64,000 nt of DNA from an uncultured SAR86 cluster bacterium (lineage in GTDB: Bacteria > Pseudomonadota > Gammaproteobacteria > Magnimaribacterales > D2472), in NCBI GenBank assembly GCA_902594515.1, contig CACJML010000006.1, positions 1-64,000 on the forward strand. The letters run 5' to 3'. The notes beneath the pieces were generated by a model, which did not search any database, was not told where the DNA came from, and saw nothing but the letters and a program-made list of their open reading frames with translations. Below, in pieces: positions 47,788 to 55,353 of the stretch. Position numbers and translations under genes: made by a program. Numbering within the stretch: the first letter of the stretch is position 1; the number at the start of each line of letters is the position of its first letter.

Positions 47788-49284
47788 TTAATTATTCTTA
47801 GCTGCTGAAATACCAGCCATTCTTCCAAAAAATGTTGCATCTCCCACTGACATGCCACTAGCATAACCTTTACCTGACCTAGGCAGTCCAGCTGATGTTC
47901 TGCCAGCTGCATAGAGTTTAGGTATGACATTTCCACTTTTATCTAGTACTTCTCCGGTTGGTAAAGTTTCTAAGCCACCAAGAGTGAACATTAATGGTCC
48001 TGGTTTATCGCTGTAAAGTGGACTGGATTGATGTTTAAAACTATAGTCAATGATTGCAAACGGTGGATTTTTGAATTCTTTTAACCAATCAGGATGCTTT
48101 CTAAATTGCTCATCATGTTTAGACTTTGAAAACGTATTATATTTTTTTACAGTCTCAGTGAGGGTGTCAGGCTGAAATCCAGCTTCTTTTTCGAGATCAT
48201 CAATTGTTTCTGCAACTGCAATAATGGGTAATTTATCCATATAGATAGATTGCTGAAAATCTTCATTTTGAATTAATAAATAAATTTCTTGTTCAGGCTG
48301 TTGAGAGCAGTAATATCCAATTCTCGCTCCGTATGAATCTTCATTTACAAACCGTTCTCCATGCTTATTAATAAATATTCCAAACGTGAGTGATTCGGGG
48401 GGATAAAAATAAACTCCAAAAAAAGCTTCATCCATATTAATTAAGTTCCCGCCTACTGCTTGTCCTATTTGAATTCCATCTCCCTCATCCCAAGGATTCC
48501 CATATGGGGCAGCAAATTGACTTTGCAAAGGTAAGTATTTTTTTACCATTTCTTCATTCATCACAAAGCCTCCAGTTGTAAGAATCACTCCGTTGTTAAC
48601 TTTTACATTTACAATGTTATTATCTTTTTTGTATGAAACTCCTAGAATTTTGTCGTCATCAATAATTAATCCAAGCACTCTTGAATCACATGAAATATTT
48701 ACGCCTTGATCTGTCACAGCCTGTTTTAATGCAGCAAAAAATATCTTGCCTCCGAAATCGCCTTCGTGAGAGGGAACATGACCTCTTGGGACAGCGGTTG
48801 CATAATCTAGGAATGGATTAGCCCTCTCATTTCCTGTAAATAATAGAGATTCATTTGAATCTGGAACTACAATTCTTCCAAGATGAACTGCCTCTTTGTA
48901 GGTTACACCAAGTGATTTTACCCACTCAAAGTGATCAGCAGAATTTTCAGCATAAAGCTTTATCTTTGCTGGATCCCCTTTATCTTCCAAACAAGCCTGC
49001 AGGTAAGCAATCATATTCTCAGTACTATCTTCAAATCCGCATGCCCGTTGCAATGAAGTGCCACCCGACCCGCCTAAGTACATTTCACAGCTTGACAGTG
49101 CTGTAGATCCTCCACCATCAGATGCTCTTTCAAGTAATAAAACTTTCGCACCACATTTAGCAGCTTCAATTGCAGCTGATCCACCAGCGCCACCAAACCC
49201 ACATACAACCACATCAAACTCATCGTGATATACATCAACATTACTAGATTGAATTATTCTTGAATTTGCTCCAACTTGAGACAT
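47788..49284 (-). CDS. FAD-binding dehydrogenase, fumarate reductase/ketosteroid dehydrogenase family
   Basis: 498 aa. The N-terminal FAD motif VVVCGFGGAGGSAAIEAA and GGGSTALSSCEMYLGGSGG, plus a C-terminal LYAAGRTSAGLPRSGKGYASG, place it in the flavoprotein family of soluble fumarate reductases and 3-ketosteroid-delta-1-dehydrogenases. No heme or Fe-S domain and no signal peptide are seen. The substrate could be a steroid-like or acrylate-like compound; nothing nearby decides it. Its start overlaps the frame of the next, divergent locus. Confidence 0.85.
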   Translation of the reverse strand: MSQVGANSRIIQSSNVDVYHDEFDVVVCGFGGAGGSAAIEAAKCGAKVLLLERASDGGGSTALSSCEMYLGGSGGTSLQRACGFEDSTENMIAYLQACLEDKGDPAKIKLYAENSADHFEWVKSLGVTYKEAVHLGRIVVPDSNESLLFTGNERANPFLDYATAVPRGHVPSHEGDFGGKIFFAALKQAVTDQGVNISCDSRVLGLIIDDDKILGVSYKKDNNIVNVKVNNGVILTTGGFVMNEEMVKKYLPLQSQFAAPYGNPWDEGDGIQIGQAVGGNLINMDEAFFGVYFYPPESLTFGIFINKHGERFVNEDSYGARIGYYCSQQPEQEIYLLIQNEDFQQSIYMDKLPIIAVAETIDDLEKEAGFQPDTLTETVKKYNTFSKSKHDEQFRKHPDWLKEFKNPPFAIIDYSFKHQSSPLYSDKPGPLMFTLGGLETLPTGEVLDKSGNVIPKLYAAGRTSAGLPRSGKGYASGMSVGDATFFGRMAGISAAKNN

Positions 49285-49399
49285 GAGCTTTTATATTACA
49301 TTCAACTTAGCAAGAACCCAATTAATAAATAGATATCTTAAGAGCTTCAAAATCCTTAACTTTTACTTTAAAGTAAAAATATCAAATAGGAGAGGACTT

Positions 49400-50134
49400 A
49401 TGAAAAAAACATTTATAGCGTTTGCTCTAGTTTTTGGTTTTCAGCTCAGTGCTGATGATCATTTGCCAGCAAACTATTCAATGTATCAAACTAACTTTTT
49501 ATTTAATTGCCCTGTAGCTGAAAGATGCTTTGCTGCTTTTGATAAATATATGAATTCACCTGAAGTTGCTAAAGAAAAATTTGAAGTGGATTTTTTTGCA
49601 GTACAACAAAACGGTTGGGATGATTCAACTCATGGAGTGAGTTGGTATTATAAAGATGCTGACCAGTATGCAAAAGCAGGACAAATTTTTGCAACTTCCA
49701 GAGCTGGAAGGGAATTTAGAAAAACTATGAATGATATTGGTGCAGAAATTATTTCTGATACCTTAACTGTTCATAGTGTAGGCGTCACACTCAAAGGCGA
49801 AACTGTCGACAATGGCGTAAGCTTAAGATGGAGTCTAGAAGTCACTGATCCAGTTAATTTTGTTCCATTGTGGAAGAATTTTAGTAAAAGTATTGAAAAA
49901 TATGAGTGGTCATCAAATGCATATGGCTTACAAAGTCATTATCTTGGAAACAATGGTAATGGTATTACCCATGAAATTTGGGCAGCTTTTAATACTCCTC
50001 AAGATGCATTGGCATTTTTAACTGGAATGAATGCTTCTAAAGAATTTGCTGCGTATGCACCTGAATCAAGGAAGTACAGTAAGTTCAAAAGGTCATACAT
50101 GGAAGTGAGTCTTAAGATGTACAACCCTGACTAA
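49400..50134 (+). CDS. Secreted protein with two ferredoxin-like repeats, unknown
   Basis: 244 aa from ATG 49400, with AGGAGAGG 6 bp upstream. Signal peptide residues 1-18 (FIAFALVFGFQLSA). Two segments look like copies: residues 72-106 (STHGVSWYYKDADQYAKAG) and 187-216 (ITHEIWAAFNTPQDALAFL), both of the dimeric alpha/beta-barrel type, a strand followed by a helix rich in Ala and ending in REF or KEF. The protein may therefore be an intramolecular dimer. No catalytic residue can be named. A strong terminator follows. Confidence 0.75.
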   Translation: MKKTFIAFALVFGFQLSADDHLPANYSMYQTNFLFNCPVAERCFAAFDKYMNSPEVAKEKFEVDFFAVQQNGWDDSTHGVSWYYKDADQYAKAGQIFATSRAGREFRKTMNDIGAEIISDTLTVHSVGVTLKGETVDNGVSLRWSLEVTDPVNFVPLWKNFSKSIEKYEWSSNAYGLQSHYLGNNGNGITHEIWAAFNTPQDALAFLTGMNASKEFAAYAPESRKYSKFKRSYMEVSLKMYNPD

Positions 50135-50150
50135 CCATTTATCTAATTAA

Positions 50151-50182
50151 AATAGGGGGCTTAATGCCCCTTATTTATTTTT
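50151..50182 (+). terminator. Intrinsic terminator
   Basis: AATAGGGGGC pairs with GCCCCTTATT around loop TTAAT, giving about ten base pairs with one G-T, and is followed by TATTTTTT. It ends the transcript of the secreted protein and isolates the dehalogenase. Confidence 0.85.
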
Positions 50183-50204
50183 TAAAAACATATAAAGTTA
50201 ATCA

Positions 50205-51068
50205 ATGATTTGGAATAAAAAATATATAGATATTTTAGGCAAGCAAATAGCATATGTAGAAATGGGACAAGGTGATCCGATCATATTCCAGCATGGAAAT
50301 CCAACATCCTCCTTTCTTTGGAGAAATATCTTTCCCCATGTTAAGGATCTTGGAAGATGTATCGCGATGGATCTTATTGGAATGGGAGACAGTGAAAAGC
50401 TGAAAGATGAGGGAAACATGACTTATTCATATGCTGCTCACAAAAGATATTTTGATGGCTTTTTGGAGGCTATGGGGGTTAAGACCAATGCAACTCTTGT
50501 GGTACACGACTGGGGATCTGCCTTGGGTTTTGACTGGGCACATAATAATCCTGAAAAGGTTAAGGGCATCTGTTACATGGAAGGCATTGTTAAATCAATG
50601 GAATGGTCAGACTGGAATGAGGATGCTAGAGGAATTTTTCAAGGATTTAGATCTTCTGCTGGAGAAGAAATGATCTTAAAGAAAAACTTATTTATTGAGG
50701 CTGTTTTACCTGGATCAATTTTAAGAGAACTATCTGATGATGAGATGAATGAATATAGAAGACCATTTAATGATGAGACTGCGCGTCGACCAACGCTTGA
50801 CTGGCCAAGACAAATTCCTTTAGAAAATGAGCCACCTGAAATATGTAAAATCGTTGACTCTTATTCTCATTGGATGGCTGAAAATGATCTACCTAAATTA
50901 TTTATAAATGCTGAGCCAGGAGCTATTTTAATTGGCAAACAACGGGAGTTTTGTAGAACCTGGAAAAACCAAAAGGAAGTAACCGTTAAGGGCAGTCATT
51001 TTATTCAAGAGGATTCACCTAATGAGATTGGGAATGCAATCTTTGATTGGCTAAAGGACATAAATTAA
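50205..51068 (+). CDS. Haloalkane dehalogenase, subfamily II
   Basis: 287 aa alpha/beta hydrolase. The complete pentad is visible: halide-binding N32 (QHGNPTSSFLWRN) and W103, nucleophile D102 (VVHDWGSALGF), acid E126 (CYMEGIV) and base H265 (GSHFIQED). The order of elements, with Glu after strand 6, is that of the HLD-II group (DhaA, LinB). It hydrolyses halogenated alkanes to alcohols; in sea water the natural substrates would be biogenic bromo- or chloroalkanes. It has its own gene unit after the terminator and no regulator next to it. Confidence 0.95.
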   Translation: MIWNKKYIDILGKQIAYVEMGQGDPIIFQHGNPTSSFLWRNIFPHVKDLGRCIAMDLIGMGDSEKLKDEGNMTYSYAAHKRYFDGFLEAMGVKTNATLVVHDWGSALGFDWAHNNPEKVKGICYMEGIVKSMEWSDWNEDARGIFQGFRSSAGEEMILKKNLFIEAVLPGSILRELSDDEMNEYRRPFNDETARRPTLDWPRQIPLENEPPEICKIVDSYSHWMAENDLPKLFINAEPGAILIGKQREFCRTWKNQKEVTVKGSHFIQEDSPNEIGNAIFDWLKDIN

Positions 51069-51123
51069 TAATTAGTTATTAAATAATCAATACTCAAGCG
51101 AGACTTGAAGGTTAAATACTGAT

Positions 51124-51456
51124 TTACTCAATAATGTCCTTGTCCAATTCTTTAGAGGCATCTTCAATACCTCCTAGATTTGTTACATTAATAAAACCAT
51201 TTTCAATTAATATATTTTTTGCTCGCTCAGCTCTTTTCCCAGCTGCACAGTAAGTAAAAATTGGCTTATCTTTAAATGCTTGAATTTCCTTCAGCCTTTT
51301 TTTTAAGTCATTGATCGGGATATGTTTTGCATCTTCTATGAAACCGGCATTCCACTCGCTATCAGTTCTGACATCTATAATTAGGGCTTCTGTAGCTAAT
51401 AAATCCTGCTGCAAAATAAGTATTAAGATGGATAATAGGATTTTTTTCATATTCAT
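51124..51456 (-). CDS. Secreted rhodanese-like protein
   Basis: 110 aa; hydrophobic signal peptide about residues 3-22 (KKILLSILILILQQDLLATE). Single rhodanese domain with LIIDVRTDSEWNAGFIEDA and active-site loop YCAAGKRAERA containing the catalytic Cys. The protein lies in the periplasm and could transfer sulfur or act as a redox module. A second, cytoplasmic rhodanese is found at 62689. Confidence 0.87.
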   Translation of the reverse strand: MNMKKILLSILILILQQDLLATEALIIDVRTDSEWNAGFIEDAKHIPINDLKKRLKEIQAFKDKPIFTYCAAGKRAERAKNILIENGFINVTNLGGIEDASKELDKDIIE

Positions 51457-51480
51457 ATATAACTATGCTCAAATATAATT

Positions 51481-51735
51481 ATGCAGTTTTTAGAGCAATT
51501 TAGAAATTTTTATCAATCCCTTAATAAGTGGCAAGACTTATTATTTGACTTTCTAGTCCTGGCACCAATTTTGGGGTTAATTTTTATTTTTTCTTCTAAA
51601 ATTGGTTTGTTTATGGTCAGGAAAATTTTTAGTATTGATCTTAACTACAAATTATTTAATTCTAAGGTCGCAAACTACCTTTTATTAATTGTTATAGGGT
51701 TTGTTCTCTCTATTGTTGTTGGCCTTGCTCCATAA
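51481..51735 (+). CDS. Small membrane protein, 84 aa, unknown
   Basis: Two hydrophobic helices, about residues 24-46 (LVLAPILGLIFIFSSKIGLFM) and 66-83 (ANYLLLIVIGFVLSIVVG), joined by a polar loop. A TATAAT lies directly before ATG. The stop abuts the stop of the next minus-strand small gene at 51736. No family recognised. Confidence 0.55.
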   Translation: MQFLEQFRNFYQSLNKWQDLLFDFLVLAPILGLIFIFSSKIGLFMVRKIFSIDLNYKLFNSKVANYLLLIVIGFVLSIVVGLAP

Positions 51736-51918
51736 CTAGCTCCATGGAAAAGGCATGAGCTTCTTATTTGCTAACGAATTTATTAAAGACGTAACTAACA
51801 ATGGAGATAACGATGTAATTAGATGGATAACTACCTCATCCTTGCTTTGATCTAAAATAGTAAAACATAAAAAAATGCATGTAGTTATCAAGCCAAGCCA
51901 GTGAATAGCAACTATCAC
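51736..51918 (-). CDS. Small membrane protein, 60 aa, unknown
   Basis: GTG start overlapping the upstream micro-gene's stop as GTGA. Residues 5-22 (IHWLGLITTCIFLCFTIL) form a helix; residues 30-48 may form a second. The C-terminus ANKKLMPFPWS is a plausible cytosolic tail. It is the third gene of a three-gene micro-operon on the minus strand. No family recognised. Confidence 0.45.
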   Translation of the reverse strand: MIVAIHWLGLITTCIFLCFTILDQSKDEVVIHLITSLSPLLVTSLINSLANKKLMPFPWS

Positions 51919-51995
51919 TTCTTAGTATTTCTTAGCACTATGTAGAGCATAATTATCAAGAAGATATTTCCAATGATATAAGTGGTTAGGCTCAT
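51915..51995 (-). CDS. Micro-protein, 26 aa, single membrane helix
   Basis: ATG 51995 to TGA 51915 gives MSLTTYIIGNIFLIIMLYIV then LRNTKK: one hydrophobic helix and a basic tail, the form of real bacterial micro-proteins such as small respiratory subunits. It overlaps the 60-aa gene by 4 bp and follows the 34-aa gene by 9 bp. Because it is so short, chance cannot be excluded. Confidence 0.35.
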   Translation of the reverse strand: MSLTTYIIGNIFLIIMLYIVLRNTKK

Positions 51996-52004
51996 AAATA
52001 TGCT

Positions 52005-52109
52005 TCAGAGATACATTACTATCATTGCAACAACCAAGCCCAAGTATGCAAAAACATAAACTAACTGAAAAACTTTAAAATCCTTTTTTATATTTTTTTC
52101 TTTGTCCAT
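52005..52109 (-). CDS. Micro-protein, 34 aa, single membrane helix
   Basis: ATG 52109 to TGA 52005. A Lys-rich head (MDKEKNIKKDFKVFQ) is followed by one helix (LVYVFAYLGLVVAMIVMYL). This layout puts the N-terminus in the cytoplasm. It heads a chain of three tiny frames. It diverges from the DUF2805 gene. Confidence 0.4.
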   Translation of the reverse strand: MDKEKNIKKDFKVFQLVYVFAYLGLVVAMIVMYL

Positions 52110-52157
52110 GAATATATGTTAACTCACAATTTAAAAAGAGAGTATTATCATATTGGA

Positions 52158-52400
52158 ATGGATAAAGATGATATTTCACGAATTATTGAAATGGCTTGGG
52201 AGGACAGAACTCCTTTTGATGCTATTAAAAAACAATTTGGACTTAATGAAGATGACCTTAAGAAATTAATGAGAAAGAATATGAAAAGTTCCTCATACCA
52301 TTTATGGAGAAAACGCGTCTATGGAAGAAAAACAAAACATCTTGGAAAAAGAGATTTTTTGATTGGTAGACATAAATCATCTGATCAAAATAAACTTTAA
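52158..52400 (+). CDS. DUF2805 / TIGR03643 family protein
   Basis: 80 aa from ATG 52158 (MDKDDISRIIEMAWEDRTPF); ATG 52116 in the same frame would add 14 residues. The whole chain, including the middle FGLNEDDLKKLMRKNMKSSSYHLWRKRVYGR, matches this small conserved family of unknown function; the helix-turn-helix-like look of RTPFDAIKKQFGLNEDDLKK and the basic tail suggest nucleic-acid binding. An epimerase follows. Confidence 0.85.
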   Translation: MDKDDISRIIEMAWEDRTPFDAIKKQFGLNEDDLKKLMRKNMKSSSYHLWRKRVYGRKTKHLGKRDFLIGRHKSSDQNKL

Positions 52401-52430
52401 GTATAATTAAGTCATTACAAGGAAATTTAT

Positions 52431-53432
52431 ATGGAGAAAGTCTTAGTTACAGGTGCAACTGGATTTATCGGATTGCACTGCATTCATCAATTAATTGAAA
52501 AGGGTTATTCAGTTCACGGCACCTTAAGATCTAAATCTAGAGAGTGGGAAGTTAGATCTTCACTTAATAAAGCCAATTTATCTGATGCAAACCTTAGTTT
52601 ATATGAGTGTGATTTGTTAAGTGATGATGGTTGGGAAAGAGCAATTGAGGGATGCAATTACATTTTGCATGTTGCTTCACCATTTATAGCAGGACTACCG
52701 GACCACGAAGATGATCTGATCAAGCCGGCATTGGCTGGAACACAAAGGATCCTGAAACTTTCCGCGAAATACTCTCAAGTAAAAAAGGTTGTTATCACAT
52801 CGTCTTTCGCAGCAGTGGGAGATACGTTTGACGGTAAAACAGTCTTTAATGAATCGGATTGGTCTGATCCTAATAATCCTAAGATTTCTGCGTATAACAA
52901 AAGCAAAACATTGGCAGAAAAAAGTGCTTGGGAGTTCATGAAGTCAAATCCTTCTTTTAAGTTAACTGTTATAAATCCTGTTGCAGTCATCGGGCCAATG
53001 CTCTCAGATGATTTAGGAACATCCAACCTGTTTGTTAAAAAAATGCTGGATGGCTCAACGCCTGGAAATCCTGGTCTTCATATTGGTTTTGTTGATGTGA
53101 GAGATGTTGCCAGGGCTCATATTGAATCAATCAAAAATGAAAAGTCAGATAACAAAAGAATTATTCTTTCCAAGGATGAGCTTTGGGTTAGTGAATTATC
53201 AGAAATTTTAAGAGAGCTAGGTTATAAAGCGCCGACAAGAAATATTCCAAAATGGTTGATCAGTATTTTATCGATCTTCGATAAAGAAATTGGAGGACTA
53301 AAACCCATGATTGGTAAGGAACGAAATATTGAAAGTTCTGTCTTTCCAGAAGTCTTTGATTGGCAATTAATCTCAGTGAAAGACTCTGCTCGAGTAACAG
53401 CAGAGCAACTAAAATCTATGAATCAAATATAG
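52431..53432 (+). CDS. NAD-dependent epimerase/dehydratase, dihydroflavonol-reductase type
   Basis: 333 aa extended SDR. VTGATGFIGLHCIHQLIEKG binds NAD(P), ITSSFAAVGD has the catalytic Ser, and AYNKSKTLAEKSAWEF gives Tyr and Lys. VINPVAVIGPMLSDD is typical of the 4-dihydromethyltrihydroxyphenyl/DFR-like aldehyde or ketone reductases. It probably reduces a small carbonyl compound. A VOC protein follows 8 bp downstream. Confidence 0.87.
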   Translation: MEKVLVTGATGFIGLHCIHQLIEKGYSVHGTLRSKSREWEVRSSLNKANLSDANLSLYECDLLSDDGWERAIEGCNYILHVASPFIAGLPDHEDDLIKPALAGTQRILKLSAKYSQVKKVVITSSFAAVGDTFDGKTVFNESDWSDPNNPKISAYNKSKTLAEKSAWEFMKSNPSFKLTVINPVAVIGPMLSDDLGTSNLFVKKMLDGSTPGNPGLHIGFVDVRDVARAHIESIKNEKSDNKRIILSKDELWVSELSEILRELGYKAPTRNIPKWLISILSIFDKEIGGLKPMIGKERNIESSVFPEVFDWQLISVKDSARVTAEQLKSMNQI

Positions 53433-53440
53433 GAGTTAAT

Positions 53441-53833
53441 ATGTTTAGTCACATTATGCTAGGAGCAAATGATTTGGAGGCATCAAGAGAATTTTATGAT
53501 GCTGTCTTAGGAAAGCTTGGAGCAAAACCTGGTGTGTTATCGCCAAATTTACAGGGTCACAAAAGGTATTTCTATTTCTTAGATAGCTCAATATTTATTA
53601 TTACTGAGCCCATCAATGATAAGCCAGCTACTCACGGAAACGGCAGTACCATTGGCTTTAAAGCCAGAAGTGTTGAAGACGCTAATGCATGGCATGCCGC
53701 TGGTGAAGCAAATGGCGGAAAACCAATCGAAGATCCTCCCGGTATTCGTGAGGGCAATGGCATGAAATTATATCTGGCATATCTACTTGATCCCGCAGGC
53801 AATAAAATTTGCGCAATGCACACAATAAGATAA
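53441..53833 (+). CDS. VOC-family (glyoxalase-like) protein
   Basis: 130 aa from ATG 53441 (MFSHIMLGANDLEASREFYD), with AGGAGT 6 bp upstream; longer frames into the epimerase are not needed. The first metal-ligand position is His4; Glu at the end of the fold and the repeated beta-alpha-beta-beta-beta units (residues 1-60 and 65-130) fit the lactoylglutathione lyase-like family. The reaction is unknown. Confidence 0.85.
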   Translation: MFSHIMLGANDLEASREFYDAVLGKLGAKPGVLSPNLQGHKRYFYFLDSSIFIITEPINDKPATHGNGSTIGFKARSVEDANAWHAAGEANGGKPIEDPPGIREGNGMKLYLAYLLDPAGNKICAMHTIR

Positions 53834-53883
53834 TTAAATTTTTTATAATATGAGTGTGACAATTTGTTAAATTTAAAAAATCT

Positions 53884-54168
53884 ATGAAATATGTTTTTAT
53901 ATTGACTCTAATTTTATTGATGGGATGTCAGACGCGTGAATATGAAATAGCAAACCATCAAGTATACGGAACTGAGGGCCAGATAGGAGTGGCTATGGGG
54001 TCATGTATGCAAATGGCGAATTCAGGTAGTAATTTAAAAACGCCAGATAAGCAAGGTAGGATAGAAAATTATAGAAGGTCAGATAATTCATTTATTGAAT
54101 GCGCGCATAATGAATATCTAAAGATGGAACAAAAAAGGCTCAGAAAAAAAGAGACTAAAAATAACTAG
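53884..54168 (+). CDS. Small lipoprotein A of a tandem pair
   Basis: 94 aa. Signal peptide ends in a lipobox at LMGCQ, so Cys15 would carry lipid. The mature part CQTREYEIANHQVYGTEG is followed by a Cys-containing middle and a basic C-terminus (KRLRKKETKNN). It is clearly a paralogue of the next gene: both share REY..NHQV.G.EG, MG.C and FxEC. Function unknown. Confidence 0.7.
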   Translation: MKYVFILTLILLMGCQTREYEIANHQVYGTEGQIGVAMGSCMQMANSGSNLKTPDKQGRIENYRRSDNSFIECAHNEYLKMEQKRLRKKETKNN

Positions 54169-54178
54169 AAATAATCTA

Positions 54179-54460
54179 ATGAATAAATCGGTTTTACTAA
54201 TTATTTTTATACTCGTCTCATGCCAAGCAAGAGAATATCAAGTCATAAATCATCAAGTTATCGGTGTGGAGGGTGAGCAAGGAAGGATTATGGGTGCATG
54301 CGCTGGAATGACAAATATTGGCCCAAGAGGACCCATGCTGCCAGAACCCAATGGAGCTGGAGTAGATGAGACCTACTTTGAATGCACCGATAGAGAGATA
54401 ATGGAGCTCGAACGAAAGAGGCATCAAAATAGAAAGGAAGATAAAAAAGAAAAAGATTAA
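54179..54460 (+). CDS. Small lipoprotein B of a tandem pair
   Basis: 93 aa. Lipobox LVSCQ, then REYQVINHQVIGVEG, GACAGMTNIG and TYFECTDREIMELERKR, aligning with lipoprotein A over its whole length. It starts 10 bp after A. The two conserved Cys beyond the lipid Cys may form a disulfide. Its stop shares TTAA with the convergent nitroreductase. Confidence 0.7.
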   Translation: MNKSVLLIIFILVSCQAREYQVINHQVIGVEGEQGRIMGACAGMTNIGPRGPMLPEPNGAGVDETYFECTDREIMELERKRHQNRKEDKKEKD

Positions 54461-55110
54461 AGAACTTTGCACCAATCTTCAAAGTCTTGGCGTTCTGTTC
54501 TGAATTGATTAATGGCAGCCTTTTGATCTTTATAACCAATTGCCATCCCACAAAATATCATCTGACTGTCATCGACATTAAAGAATTTAGAAACACTTTC
54601 TTGTTTCATTGACCAAATCTCCTGAGCACAAGTATCCAATCCATATTCCTGCGCTAAAAGCATAAAAGTTTGTAAAAACATTCCTAGATCAGACCATTGA
54701 GGTGGACCCATTTGACGATCAACGAAACAAAATAACGCAGCCGGTGCTCCAAAGAATTGATAATTTTTGAGTACTTGATTCCATCGTGCCTCTTTATCAT
54801 CTCTGGCAATTCCAAGACTGCCATACATCTGCTCGCCTACTTTTTTACTAAAACTTTTGTAGGGTTCCTTAAGATCTCTTGGATAAATGTCGTAAGCAGG
54901 AGTTTCCGGTTCACTCCATTTAGACTGAAATTTCAAAAATTCTCTCATGGAGTTTTCATTAATAACATAAATTTTCCAGGGTTGAAGGTTTCCCCCTGAT
55001 GGACTTCTTGAAGATTGTTCAAGCAAGTCTTTAATTAATTCAGTTGAGACAGGATTATCTAAAAATGATCTTACAGAGTGTCTATTTTTTATTGCTTCTG
55101 AAACTTTCAT
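54457..55110 (-). CDS. Nitroreductase-family FMN protein
   Basis: 217 aa. RHSVRSFLDNPVS and RSPSGGNLQPWKIYV are the FMN-binding N-terminal blocks; CAQEIWSMK and the final GMAIGYKD are typical too. It would reduce nitroaromatics or quinones with NAD(P)H, or another enone substrate. Own promoter region upstream shared with the zinc-ribbon micro-gene. Confidence 0.88.
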   Translation of the reverse strand: MKVSEAIKNRHSVRSFLDNPVSTELIKDLLEQSSRSPSGGNLQPWKIYVINENSMREFLKFQSKWSEPETPAYDIYPRDLKEPYKSFSKKVGEQMYGSLGIARDDKEARWNQVLKNYQFFGAPAALFCFVDRQMGPPQWSDLGMFLQTFMLLAQEYGLDTCAQEIWSMKQESVSKFFNVDDSQMIFCGMAIGYKDQKAAINQFRTERQDFEDWCKVL

Positions 55111-55141
55111 AATTAAATATTACACAAAATACTTTCTAGGG

Positions 55142-55279
55142 TTAAATTCTTTTTAGTGGGGTCTGTAGTGCCAATCTGTCACGACAGCGCTTGCACCATT
55201 TATCACCCTTATTGAATTCATCAGGTAATGTCAGTCTTTTACATTGTTTACACTTTCTGTATCGAGTTTTTTTTGTCAT
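55142..55279 (-). CDS. Small zinc-ribbon protein, 45 aa
   Basis: ATG 55279 to TAA 55142. The chain MTKKTRYRKCKQCKRLTLPD continues to WCKRCRDRL: two CxxC pairs 16 residues apart and many Lys/Arg, which is a compact zinc ribbon. It fills most of the 243-bp gap between the nitroreductase and the SDR. RNA or DNA binding is plausible; nothing more can be said. Confidence 0.65.
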   Translation of the reverse strand: MTKKTRYRKCKQCKRLTLPDEFNKGDKWCKRCRDRLALQTPLKRI

Positions 55280-55353
55280 TAAGGAATATTACAAGGGTTG
55301 TTTATTTATGAATCTATCCTAAACTAATTGAATAATTAAATTTTAATTACTTT

